Below are positions 44,340 to 55,913 of a stretch of 64,000 bases of DNA, one piece after another. Each line of letters starts with the position of its first letter. Within the stretch, counting starts at the first letter, position 1. A program made the translations under genes and the position numbers. Below the pieces are notes generated by a model, which was not told where the DNA came from, made no database searches, and saw nothing but the letters and a program-made list of their open reading frames with translations. The DNA comes from Platerodrilus igneus (lineage: Eukaryota; Arthropoda; Insecta; Coleoptera; Lycidae). The stretch is taken from contig JARFIW010000593.1 in the NCBI GenBank assembly GCA_036346225.1, positions 2,365,506 to 2,429,505 of the forward strand, read 5' to 3'.

Positions 44340-44757
44340 TTAGTTATTTGTTATTGGTTTATTTAAGTTTAAAAGGTAAGTATATATAGAGCTCAGGTTT
44401 CCAATGTCTGTTATTTTGTGCAGTGTATTGGAATTTTGATAAATGTAACACATTTCAAGAAATTCGCGTTTAGATTTTTTGTTTTCAATATGTAGGATTT
44501 TTGGATTGTTGAAATCTATAGTATGGTCTGTTTTTGTTATGTGTGTGGTCAGAGCAGTTGCATTTGGTTTTATTTGTATATCACTTTTGTGTTGTGTGAT
44601 TCGTTGTTTGAGGCTTTGCGAACTTTGTCCAATGTAAATACCAAGGCAATTTGAACAGTTTAATTGGTGTATAGTGTTTCTTTGTTCTGAAGGTGTGGTT
44701 TTGTCTTTAGTTTTGAAAAAGGTTATTTATTGTTAAATTTGGTTTTTGCAAACTTTA
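44340..44757 (-). CDS. Penelope-like element C-terminal GIY-YIG endonuclease (5'-truncated)
   Basis: The minus-strand frame runs to TAA at 44340-44342. The clean part is ~130 codons from 'FKTKDKTTPSEQRN' (44690-44735), preceded by one in-frame stop and 'KFAKTKFNNK'. The nuclease reads 'HQLNCSNCLGIYIGQSSQSL' (GIY-YIG motif as 'GIYIG'), 'KQRITQHKSDI' (catalytic Arg position), 'THITKTDHTIDFNNPKILH' (His-rich block), and 'KREFLEMCYIYQ', where Glu is the metal-binding residue. The domain nicks target DNA to prime reverse transcription. RT sequence upstream is absent, so the element cannot move itself. The mirrored copy at 44811-45100 has frameshifts. Confidence 0.85.
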
Positions 44758-44810
44758 TGTTAAAATTTTAAAAATATGTTCTATTTTTGGAGTTAATTTG
44801 TCGAAATATT

Positions 44811-45160
44811 CAAAACTAAAGACAAAACCACACCTTCAGAACAAAGAAACACTATATACCAATTAAACTGTTCAAATTGCCTGGTATTTACATTGGACAA
44901 AGTTCAAAGCCTCAAACAACGAATCACACAACACAAAAGTGATATACAAAAAACCAAATGCAACTGCTCTGACACACATAACAAAACAGACCATACTATA
45001 GATTTCAACAATCCAAAATCCTACATATTGAAAACAAAATCTAAACGCGAATTTCTTGAAATGTGTTACATTTATCAAAATTCCAATACACTCACAAAAT
45101 AACAACATTGAAACCTGAGCTCTATATACTTACCTAAACTTAAATAAACCAATAACAAAT
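44811..45160 (+). pseudogene. GIY-YIG endonuclease, right (frameshifted) copy
   Basis: The + strand mirror of 44340-44757. 'TKDKTTPSEQRN' then 'YQLNCSNCL' are in one frame; after a one-base loss the frame 44893-45102 gives 'LKQRITQHKSDIQKTKCNCS' and 'KREFLEMCYIYQNSNTL'. At least three small deletions relative to the left copy destroy the frame. All these differences are losses on this side. Confidence 0.85.
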
Positions 45161-45625
45161 AACTAAATTACATAACATCTTCTACAATCATACTCAACAC
45201 ACACACACACACACGCGCGCACACATACAAACATACACACAAATACAGACACACACACACAAACTTATAAACACAACTAAATAAATTAAACAAAACATGT
45301 ACATACATTTACTAAAAATTATATACACAAGATCATTTTAATAAACCAATAAAATCAACATACAAACAACTGATTTACAAAATTAAAAACCAAGACAGTA
45401 TACTTCAACATCAAAATAATATTACTATTTATAATTCTAAAACACATTTTATACATTTTAAAATATTTTATCTTTATATTTAATTATACTACACCATCAT
45501 CCTATTTACTATTATTAATCATCCAATTGACTGTTAGCTCACTTGTAAGTATTAAATACTATTTATATAATTTTACTATTATCAAACTGTTCTCATAACT
45601 AATTCATTTGTATTTACTTAGTACT

Positions 45626-45650
45626 TTGATGATGGAAAATAAATTTGAAA
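45626..45650 (+). ncRNA. Hammerhead-like ribozyme core remnant, right Penelope copy
   Basis: 'ttgatga' (45626-45632), a short stem region and 'gaaa' (45647-45650) repeat the core seen in the left copy. 'ttgatga' differs from the CUGAUGA consensus by one base; stem II is shortened on one side by two missing C. Confidence 0.3.
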
Positions 45651-45736
45651 GCTTGAGTTTATAAAAGAGAATTCTTCAGTTCTGCTGACCTAAACCCATA
45701 AAGTTATATACTGTTAAAAAAAGGTCGTTACCATTT

Positions 45737-45739
<3 letters not shown>

Positions 45740-45771
<32 letters not shown>
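45740..45771. repeat. (TA)n tract, right border of the Penelope palindrome
   Basis: 32 bp of TA, 22 bp outside the right arm, mirroring 43724-43760. Confidence 0.97.
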
Positions 45772-45774
<3 letters not shown>

Positions 45775-45899
45775 GTGATATTCTCCTGTGTATGGGAACT
45801 GGGTCCTTTCAACAAAAAAATTCTAGTCCCACCGATTGGGCGTCATAAACTGCTGTGATCCTGTTTTCGCCTCGGCTGCTCACCTAATTTTATAAACCT

Positions 45900-48800
45900 C
45901 CTCATTCATAAAATTAAACAACACATTCCTACCACAAACATCAACGTTAACTCTATTTACATCAATATTCAGAATACATTAAATTTTCAGATTAAATTTC
46001 AGCATAAAATTCAGTTTTAAAAGAATTTCAAGATTAATTTTATTATCACTTTAACGTGCATCCAGAATTAAAGTCCTTGTTGGATGCCTACTAATTAATA
46101 TAACAATATAAGCAGACCGGAGTCTGAGTATAAAGGGAGCATCTACCACCCCTTTACGTTAATTAACCAGGTTCGTCTAATTGAGCTCAAAGACATACCC
46201 ATATTTTCATCATAATTCAGAACATCAATACTAAATACCCCTTTCTACTTAAACAAGCAAATTTCATCTTAAAATTAAAATTTTATGGTTAGTACAATTT
46301 CACTAATGTCCATTTAAAGTAAATCAATTATAAAGTTATTCAACACACACAAAAATGTCAAACAAAATAGTATAATTTACCTGAAGGTTACTGTCCTCGT
46401 AGCTTCAAAGTACATCGTCCCTTTAGTTAATCACACCATTCCAACAGGATTATGTTTACGGCTTCTAATTCTCAACGCTTTTAAAATTTTCTCCATCACC
46501 ATTTATTTAAAGTTGTTTCTGGGCTTTTCCGGAAATCATTTATGTATATCTGACCCTTGTTTCGTGGATCCAGACACGTATTTGAACCATTTAATTATTA
46601 ACACCCCGAAAATAGCAAATAACTTCATACTTCTTTCACCAATATACGCCAAAACTGCCTACTTTTGTGTATACATTTGTCGTTGTAAATTTTGCTAATT
46701 GGTACAGTGAAACTAAATTTTATTACCTTGTATCTAAGTGCACTGAAGTACATTCATGTTAGCACGTAAATAACCAACTATTTTGAATCACTAAAATATA
46801 CGAGCAAAATTTTAAATTATTTTATCAAACTAAAATGCACTGTTTAACATCTTCAATCAAGTCGCGGATGTAAGAGCTTTTAACGCATCGAATAGTCAAA
46901 AGTCTAAGAGGGCTTGTTTATATTCATCTCGGTATATATAGCAAAAAGCCGGCACGTCGCTTTTGTCCTCAAAACGGGTAATTCTAAAGAATTCCTCATT
47001 CTATGTTCCCAGTCTGTCGCTCGCGCATCGATTTTTACGAATTTAGTACTCACCCCAGTTAAATTTCAGAAATTTCAACACGGCACGCAACGTCTGGAAA
47101 TAACCGATTAAATTTTATACAGAACTGTTATTTTACCTCTCAAGTTTGCCTTTACTTTTAACCAATCGCAACCCCATGACGTTGCGCTACTCACGCCTTT
47201 TACTATATGTGTCTCGGTCTTGCGCATATTATCTGTCTCTATCTAACCTGTTCTTATTGATGCAAAGTGATATTTTGTATTATCGATTATTTTAGTCCAC
47301 ATGGAGTGTGAAATAACCCACCTTTAGCATTTCTCGTAACTATTATGCGACGTTTTCCCAAGATTCTCTGAAACTATTCGTTATCTGCAAACTTTTCGCC
47401 GTATGTGACATTTAAACTACGCAGGTGTTCAACATAATATTAATTCTCAGAGCTTTATTTTCTGGTATTATAATCTTGGGTTTTACAAGTTTCTATAGAT
47501 ATTATCTGTTACTAACGGTTCAATTAACTTCAATTAAAATTAATACTCTTTAATTTTAGTGCATCCTAATTAAATATTCAATTATTATCTGTACGTTTCG
47601 TTTAATACTCGTTGCCCAAACTTGAATCAATTAATATAAATCTTGCACGTAATTTCCATTTGATTCTTTACTTTGGAATAATTAAATTACACGTTGAGCA
47701 TTTTAAAACTGCTTATTTTTATATAAAGCGTCTTGTAAATAATTTTAATCTCTTATTTTTAATAAAACGAATGAATTTTTATTCTCCACGGGTTTTTAAT
47801 AAAGCGTATTATCTAATAAACTTCCTTATACACGGTGATTAAAATTATTTGATGTAATCCATTAATTTTCTACCCTGGTCTAAATATGAGTAATATATAT
47901 CGAATCTTTTTTTTGTTGTGTATGTTTTTTAATAAACTAATTTTTTGTTAACCTAATCAGATCAAAATTGGTACGAAAATTCGATTAAATAAAGTACATA
48001 GAGAACTCTGTTGGTGTTCCACAAAAATTGTACAACAAAACACTATTTGTGTTTCAAACAAAGCTATTAAAACGAATATGTATGTGGTCAATACTTACTA
48101 TAAAAAAATTACACTCAATATGATACTCTTTTTTGCTCACAACCTACGTTCCGAAATGACTTACTCGTCTACAGACTTCACTCAGATTATCTAACACTAT
48201 ATCTCAAGTAGCTGTTAATCAACGATACTAAATTTTGTAAAAAAAATTTTTTTCTTTTGGATGAATCCAATCAGTTTCGACAGTCAATAAAAAACAAACA
48301 CCTACACATTTCTTATTTCTTTTCGACCAATGAATAAAATAGAGAGTCCTCAAATCAAATCTATTCTCGTTAATTCATTAAATTAAATTTTACATAATAC
48401 ATATTTATTGCAACAAAATTCAGAACTCCTTTAAAATTCATAAACATATTATCCCAAAAAATACTCTTCTTAAGTTATAGTGCTTATAATAACGTATCTT
48501 TTACAAATTAAGGAATATTAGAAATGAGGAAATGTTTACTAGTTACTTTCTTGTGTTTACGAATATATAAATAAAAATGTTACACATATTACCTTTTTCA
48601 GATCTGAAATTTTACACTAAGTTTTCGGGACTCAGTTAAATTGTTAAAATTTTAAGTTACATTACAAAAAAATTTTGTTTTCCAAAGTTACAAGAATACA
48701 TATTATCATCAAAATTTATTCAGTGATCCTCACTTTAAATCCATATTATATTATTCCAATTCAACAAAATTAGATATTCAACTCTACTATTGTTTATCAC

Positions 48801-49360
48801 AGACGAAATAATAAATCGAAACAATTTCGCTTTGCTCACATTAATACTTCAGTTATTTCAATTGTCAGTACCTACCATAATTGACGTTGTGTTAAAGAAT
48901 TTTCTAACTATAGATTAATTTATTAAGTCTGACGTTTCATAGATCTGAAGTCCCTAGCCGGTAAAATTTTACACAAAAGCTCTTACCCTTAGCGTGAATA
49001 AAAAACTGGTTCTTTCTTAGAAATATAAATCGTACCATACTCTCTTAGGTTTTATAAACGCGAATTTGAATATCCTGCTTGTACAGCGTATGATTCCACG
49101 GTGAGCAAGACAATGCTACGTCATCGACACTCCAACAAACAACACCTGCAAGTTTTTCACGCTAACATCTCAAAACATGAAAATCCTCGAACTTATCTTT
49201 GGCCTTTATAATGATTTACTCAAAACTTCAAACAAATTTCCATAATTTCGAATAAATCCTAATATAAAATTTTATACTTCTATTCTTTGTGTAGATTCGA
49301 TAAATTTTTGTAGCATATGTAATATGTAATATATAATCGGCAAAGTCCTTTGGCCAGACG
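45900..49360. other. AT-rich DNA, nothing recognised
   Basis: About 3.5 kb without a supported gene, RNA or repeat. The open frames at 46513-46698, 46914-47111 and 47612-47842 are short and have no family features. Confidence 0.45.
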
Positions 49361-49374
49361 AGCGGGGATTTTTG

Positions 49375-51012
49375 TAATGGAGACTTCAGGGTAGATTCAT
49401 ACAGGAGCAGAGGAAGGAAATTCGGGTGTGGGGATAGTTATGCGAAAAAAGATAGGACGACGTGTAGAAAACTACTTACGAAAGAAGGAAAGAGTACTAA
49501 TGGTTAGATTTGAATCTACCAATCAATACAGTAATAATACAAGTATACATGCCCATCTCCCATCTCTAGCTACAGTGAGGAAGATATGGAAACGATCTAC
49601 AAAGATATCAAAGACATATTAAGATACGTAAATGGATATAAAAATTTAATAATTATGAGTGATTTTAATTCAGTGGTAGGTGAGGGTGGGGAAGGAGCGG
49701 TAGTAGGTTTATTTGGTTTAGGCACGAGAAACGACAGGAGAAATAGGCTGATAGAATTTTGCGACAAGAACAGTTTAATCGTTACAAACACATTATTTAA
49801 ACATCATGCTAGAAGACGATGCACATGGAAGATGCCAGGAGATATAGGAAGATATCAAATAGATTACATTATTGTTAGACAACGGTTTAGAAATCAAGTA
49901 AAGACTGTAAGCTACCCGGAAGCAGATATAGACACTGACTACAACATCGTAATTATGAAGGCCGCACTTAAGTTTAAAAATCAGAAAAAGAGGAACGGAA
50001 AAAGGCACTTCGACTTTGAAAAGCTAAAAGAAAAAGATATCCACGAAAGATTTGAAAAAAAGTCGAATGAATTGCTGAAAGATATCGGGAAAATTTCTGA
50101 TACTAAGGAAGTAGAAACAGAATGGAATAACATTAAATCCAGCATAGACATGGCGGCCAGAGATATTCTGGGGTATACACAAAAAGAAAATAAGAAACCA
50201 TGGATAACAAAGAATATCCTGAATTTAATAGAAGAAAACCGAAAATACAAAAATAGGTCAGACGAAACAGAAAAACAGAGATACAAAGCCGTAAAATGGG
50301 AAACTTTTCGCAAATGCAGAAAAGCTAAAAAACAATGAATTGATGAAAAGTGCAAAGAGGTACAAACTAAGATGAAAATAGGAAAGACAGACGAAGCATA
50401 CAAATTAATTAGAATGAATTTTAGGGATATAAAACCATATAGCAAAAACATAAGGAAAGCGGGAGGAAACGACATTATATAAAATGAAGAGAAAGTAGCT
50501 AGATGGCAGGAATATATAGGAAATTTATATTCAGGAGAGGAACTAACAGCATTAGAACAGGAATCAGACATTGAAAATGATGACCTGGGATATTCTATAC
50601 TTAGAGATGAGTTTGAATTAAAGTAAAGGGTCTGAGAAATGAGAAGGCGCCGGGCACAAATAAGGTGCAAGTAGAAGCTCTAAAAGCCGCTGGAAGAGCA
50701 GTAACAGAACGTCTCTTCCGACTTGTAAGCTATATGTATGAGACAGGCGAGATACCCAAAGATTTCAAACGTAACGTCATAGCAACTACACCAAAAAAAA
50801 GAGGCGCAGATAGATGTGAAAATTTTGGAAAAATAAGTGTGACAGAACACGTTTCAAAAATATTAACAAGAATTGTACAAAGACGAATGGAAAAACGGGC
50901 TGAAGAAGTACTGGGAGAAGATTGATTTGGGTTTAGGCAAAACAGGGGAACGCGAGAGGCTATTTTAGCTCTGAGAGTGTTAATGGAGAAAACAATAGAG
51001 AAGGGGGAAAGC

Positions 51013-51057
<45 letters not shown>

Positions 51058-52160
51058 TTGTAGATCTGGAAAAAGCATTCGACAATGTAAAATGGAAAAA
51101 AAACTGTTCGAAATACTCAAAAAGATTGGAATGAGTTATAGAGATAGACGGATAGTACATGTTTATACAAAGAGTAGACAGCGGTAATAGAATTAGAGCA
51201 AGAAAGTAGATAAGCAAATATTAGGAAAGGGGTGAGACAGGGATGTGCCTTATCCCCATTAATCTTTAACTTGTACATAGAAGAGGCAATGAATACTGTC
51301 AAATGCAGGAAGACATTTGAAAATAATATGCAGGGACAAAAGATTGATATGCTTAGATTTGCAGATGATATAGCGATATTAGCATCTAGCAAGGAAGAGT
51401 TAGAAGCTGCTCTTAATGAAATAGAAACAGTTCTAACGGAGAGATATGGTATGAAATCTAACAAAAATAAAACTAAAGTTCTAGTATACAAAAGAGGGGA
51501 AAATAAATAAAAAACAAGAATAAAATAGGTAACGAGAATTTATAAGAGGTTAGGGATTTCTGCTACCTAGGAAGTCAAATAATGCAAGATGGGAAAAACA
51601 CAAAAGATATAAAATAAAGACTAGCACAAGGCCGTGCTACATTTGACAAGAAAAAGCAACTACTGTGTTCAAAGACCACAAACAGAGAAACAAGGAAAAG
51701 ATTACTTAAAACATATGTATGGAGCACAGCACTATACGGCTGTAAAGCCTGGACAGTAGGAGAAGCAGACAAGAAAAATGTTGAAGCCTTTGAAATGTGG
51801 TGCTACAGACGCATGATGAAGATATCATGAACAGACAAAATTAAGAACAAAGAGGTACTAGAAATGGTAGGAGAAGAACGAAATATGTAGAAAACAGTAA
51901 AAAATAGAAGAGACAGGATGATAGGCCACATACTAAAGACATGAGGGAATAGTGCGGAATATATTAAAAGCAGAGAAAGGAAAAAAGAGAAGTAGAGGTA
52001 GACCTAGGTTAGACTACTGCACACAGATAGTGAAAGATGTAGGCTGTGAGAATTTCAGAGAAATGTGTAGGCTAGCTCAGAAGAGAAATCAATGGAAGTA
52101 CGCTTCCAACCAGTCACAAGATGGAAAAACAAATGACAAAAATAATAATTGTACTTAAAC
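49375..52160 (+). pseudogene. RTE-like LINE, 5'-truncated, endonuclease plus RT
   Basis: Starts inside the AP-endonuclease domain ('GNSGVGIVMRKKIG', 49420). After a frame change, 49586-50338 is open for 250 codons with 'NLIIMSDFNSVVGEG', 'RNDRRNRLIEFCDKNSLIV', 'TNTLFKHHARRRCTW' and 'QIDYIIVRQRFRN', the RTE/BovB-type order. The catalytic SDH motif reads 'DTDYN', so it is damaged. The RT follows: 'VTEHVSKILTRIVQRRM' (50820-50890), 'GFRQNRGTREAILALR', 'VDLEKAFDNVKW' (51058-51094), 'RQGCALSPLIFNLYIEEAMN' (51235-51295), 'LRFADDIAILAS' (motif C, 51353-51390) and the C-terminal 'RGRPRLDYCTQIVKD' near 51990. It copies its RNA at a nicked target. A 40-bp (TA)n tract lies within the RT frame. Confidence 0.9.
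51014..51053. repeat. (TA)n tract inside the RTE RT frame
   Basis: Encodes alternating Tyr-Ile between 'GESV' and 'GFVDLEKAFD', just before RT motif A. The flanking RT sequence lines up across it, so it is an internal expansion rather than a border. Confidence 0.95.
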
Positions 52161-53440
52161 ATGGTGACTATTATAAACAACTACAGATATTGGTTTTGCA
52201 ATACTCTCAACTAATGTTAATTGTGCGAAAGGATTTACTGGAAAACTATCAATTTGGCAAATGTCTAAGTGTTAGGGGTTCCTTTGCAGCCACAGGCTGC
52301 TTAACCCCTTTCACATACCACTGAATCTCGGTGAAATAGGGCATATAATTAGAAAACAATAGAAAGGAATCGAGCTGTATATAGGCTGTTGTGAGAATTG
52401 CAGGGAACTGCGTAGACTACTCAGAACATGAATAAGCTGAGGTACAAGTCCAACCAGTTTCAAGACGTAAAACCTAATGACTAAAAATAAGTGCTCTTAA
52501 ATCTGATGATTATTATAAACAACTACAGGTACTGGTTGTGAAACATTTTCAACTAATGTTGATTGTGCGAAAAGATAAATTGGAAAAACTATTAATTCGA
52601 CAAAGGTTCAAGTGCTGGGGGAACTTGGCAGCTAAAGACTGCTTACCCCCCTTCACATACCTTACATGTGATTTTCCAATGCTCCACCCGAAGGTACTAC
52701 ATTGGCCAGGAAGCGAGTTTTTTTTACCTGGAAAATTTGGAATTTTGCCGAACCCTTACTGTTCCAAGCAAGGTAGGGATTTTTAACGTGCGTGACAACA
52801 CACACACGTTACCTCCATTTAACCTCTCATCCAAACGAGGGTGTATTTTTATGCAAAATGTTCGCTTAACATTTTTCAAGCGGACCGTGTCGGGATTCGA
52901 ACCCAGGACCTTGGGCGTAGTAGTCACACACATACCACTACGCCACGGAGCCGCCTCCCTTTTCACATACCACTGAATACAATAAGAAAACTGTATAAAG
53001 CATAGTGAGGAGCACAGCACAGAACATCTATGAAATAGCGGCAGTAGGAAACGCAAACAGAAAGAAATAGAAGCCTTCTGGAATGTTGTGTTTCAGATGT
53101 ACGAGGATGGTAGCATGGACAGACAAAGTTAATAACAAATAAGTTGTAGAAATAGTAGAGGAAGAAAAATATCTGTCGAAAACGAAAAAAATAGGAGAAA
53201 TAGAAGGACAGGATACGTTCTAAGGCATTTCTGGGGAATAGTACGGAATATTATTACAAGCAGAGATAGGAAAAGAGAGGTAGAGGTAGACCCAGATCAA
53301 ACTTTCGCACACAGATAGTGATAGATACAGACTGTTCAAATTTCAGGGAAATGTGTAGGTTGGTTCAGAATAGGAAACAATGAGGGTACGCGTCCAACCA
53401 GTTCTAGGACTGAAGACCTAATGATGATGATGCTGTAATT
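52160..53440 (+). repeat. Chained RTE 3' fragments (partner 58021-58990), with a SINE inside
   Basis: Successive pieces end in LINE-tail wording, 'gtccaaccagtttc' followed by 'aagacctaatga' variants, at about 52450, 53400 and (in the LINE itself) 52110. The 53000-53440 piece is a relic of the RTE C-terminal domain ('RRKQ'-type remains; 'CFRCTRMVAWTDKVNN'-like sequence) and ends in 'gatgatgatg'. The whole block recurs, without the SINE, at 58021-58990. Confidence 0.75.
52662..52961 (-). mobile_element. tRNA-derived SINE, copy 4
   Basis: Flanked by a 10-bp duplication, 'ttcacatacc', at 52652-52661 and 52962-52971. The minus-strand head has an A-box 'tggcgtagtggt' and a B-box 'gggttcgaatcc'. 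The paralogous segment at 58450-58470 has no insertion, which confirms the boundaries. Confidence 0.93.
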
Positions 53441-53449
53441 TTTGTTCCA

Positions 53450-55588
53450 TACTTAAATATTTAATTGTTATATATTCGTGACTCGTATTATTTTTAATCG
53501 TGCAAAATTATGACATATAAATAGCTAACTAGTTGAAAATTTTAATTGTCGAAAATTATAATTGTTAAAAATTTTCTTAGTTGTTGAAAATTGCGCTAAA
53601 AGTTTTTACGAAAAAAAAATAATTCAATCATTTCTCGATCAAAAATCATTTTCTATGATTTTTGCTCTTGCATAGAAACATCCTGTATGCTAAATTCCTG
53701 AAGTATGTGTATTGAAAGCTACAAATTTGAATTTGTATGAACTGCTGTAAATAAAACCGTTCAGTTAAAAAAATACAATCACATTCTTATGTCCATACAT
53801 ATTAACATTTTATTTAGAAAAGTGCTACACCAAACATTTTTCGTTTTCGAAAAAAACTAGTATGTAATATCAAAACCCCATTCATGTATGTGAATTTCGT
53901 CACGATTATTATTTATCTTTCACAGTGTCCAACTTCTCTTATGTTATGTCTGAATTATTATAATGCTTGGCATCATAAGGCATCATTAATTACTTCACAC
54001 AACTATCCTTTTAGAATTTTTATGGCATGCTTTGGAGTACTCATTAAACTCAGGTGTCATACTTATTTCTTATACTACATGACGAGTACGGTAGTATCTA
54101 CCTTTTACGTTTTTTAAATCTTGTAAAGCTTATACAAAAAAAAAGGATAATTACTTAGTTACATTTAGCAAACTTTACTTATTGGCCAGAAACTAGCTTG
54201 TGTGAACTTTCTCTGTACGTGAGGAATACATACAGTCGGAAATTATGCGTAATGGAAATAATTTACCATCCCATAAATTCAATTTTGCGTACAACAAACA
54301 TTAATGTTATGATAAATGTTAATTATTTATACAATGATATTACGGATTGACGTACAATGTAAACAAGTGATCATATAGTGGAATCATACATTTTTTATAA
54401 AGTAAATATTTAAAATAGCAAAGGTTATAATTTCTCACAATCTTTATTATTAAACAATTAAATTCGCATTTGTAAAAGAGAATCAAAAGCGCCTTACAGA
54501 AATATTTATTTCAAGTACTCTGCTTGTGTACACTAACATTACATCAAAAACCTATGCTTGAAAATTAATATGACCGTTAGTTCATAAATATGAATTAAGA
54601 GGAATTTCAGAATTCCAATCCTCTAATGTCAATCACCACAGTCCTAATTTTTAAGCTAATTAACTGCCTATTTAAATATAATGTAAAATTCTAACCTAAC
54701 AACAATGTAGAATCGCATGTGCAAAAACCTATCAACTTATTTTATACATATTCAGACCACACGATCGTATTGTGAGAAATTTTAGTGTAGTATGACACTA
54801 AAAATTTAGTTTCAGAAGATTATTTTAGAGGATCAGGTTTCACAAAAACATTAAAGTATATGCTTTTGCTTGTTAAATTTTAGGCAGCTACATTTCAACA
54901 TTAGTAACTTAGCCTGATCGGAGCATCACTATATTGCATAATATGTGTAGAAAAATCTTCGGCAACTGAAATAAATAATACTGAATAAAACAACAAGCTT
55001 TAGAAATTGATTTATCATATACATACAGTATCTGAGATAAATCTAGCAGCGGCAGAAGAGCAGTTTGATCAGCTCTGAAGTCCATTTCAGCAAAGAGCAA
55101 TGAGGAGAAGGTTTGATTAAAGGATGATGAACATAAAATTGTCGAAATCCACTACACCTTTAAATTTTAAACACAAAAATAGCGTGTAGAAACCCTAAAT
55201 CAACTGGACCGTTATGCAATCGATATTTCACAACAAGAGACTACCTGTAATGAAAACAACATTCTTTATGCACAATAGAGACCGTACAATTTGTGTAAGG
55301 TTCCCAAATACTCCGCCTGAAGGTACTACATTGCATTTAAGCGCAAATAATTACATGCTTCATATAAATCTGACTTTAAAATTAATTAATCGTTAAATAT
55401 AATTTATAAAATAAAATTAAAGTTAGTGTTTAAATAATGATACCCATCCCGTCGACTTTAGAGTGTGTCTGATCAACATGACGCTAGCAAAAAGTAAGGG
55501 GGCGGGAGGATTCGTAATACCGGATAACAGCCGCCGGCTTTGCTTACTGGTGTGACCCGAAGGGTCGACTTAAAACTATCCAAATCTA
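53450..55588. other. AT-rich DNA, no gene; SINE fragment and G+C-rich patch near the end
   Basis: No supported coding sequence. 55300-55335 ('ctccgcctgaaggtactaca') is a short piece of the SINE 3' region. 55440-55588 is noticeably G+C richer ('cagccgccggctttgcttac'), contains two 'gtcgactt' motifs and is unidentified. Confidence 0.45.
55300..55335 (-). mobile_element. SINE 3'-end fragment
   Basis: Matches the SINE 3' part 'ccacccgaaggtactacatt' with a few changes. The rest of the element is absent. Confidence 0.6.
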
Positions 55589-55602
55589 GCACAAACGAGA
55601 CC

Positions 55603-55899
55603 TTACATGTGATTTTCCAATGCTCCACGCGAAGCTCCTATATTGGCCAGGATGCGAGTTTTTTTTTACCTGCAAAATTTTGAATTTTGCCGAACCCTTG
55701 CTGTTTCAAGCAAGGTAGGGATCTTTAACGTGCGTGACAACACTCACACACGGGATCTCCATTTTACCTCTCATCTGAACGAGGATGTATTTTTGTAAAA
55801 AATGCTCGCCTAACATTTTGCAAGCGGACCGCGTCGGGATTCGAACCCGAGACCTTGGACGTAGTAGTCACACACATACTACTACGCCACGGAGTCGCC
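55603..55899 (-). mobile_element. tRNA-derived SINE, copy 5
   Basis: A target duplication 'gcacaaacgagacc' at 55589-55602 and 'gcacaaaagagacc' at 55900-55913 (14 bp, one mismatch). Full-length, ~297 bp, with the same head subtype as copies 1 and 4. Confidence 0.92.
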
Positions 55900-55913
55900 G
55901 CACAAAAGAGACC

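Larger units (their letters stand above)
43761..45718. mobile_element. Two 5'-truncated Penelope-like elements head to head (~2-kb palindrome)
   Basis: The left arm (43761 to about 44722) and right arm (about 44808-45718) are complementary almost throughout, including matching CA/TG microsatellites (44240-44312 and 45195-45262), 'gagctcaggttt' and the outer 'ctgctgacctaaa' blocks. The loop is about 85 bp (44723-44807). Each half is the 3' part of a Penelope-like element with its GIY-YIG domain and 3' untranslated region. The left copy reads on the minus strand, the right on the plus. TA tracts bracket the pair. Penelope elements are known for partial inverted duplications, and this looks like one. 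Confidence 0.9.

Noticed and set aside
44893..45102. Separate host gene on the + strand inside the palindrome
   Set aside because: It is the mirrored, frameshifted copy of the Penelope GIY-YIG domain at 44340-44757.
46513..47842. Several 60-76-residue open frames as host exons
   Set aside because: Short, no domain motifs, and of a length expected by chance in AT-rich DNA.
50960..51217. Minus-strand open frames over the RTE LINE (also 49981-50670 and 51117-51491)
   Set aside because: Shadows of the plus-strand endonuclease/RT, rich in Ser/Leu/Phe as expected for antisense of Lys/Glu-rich coding DNA.
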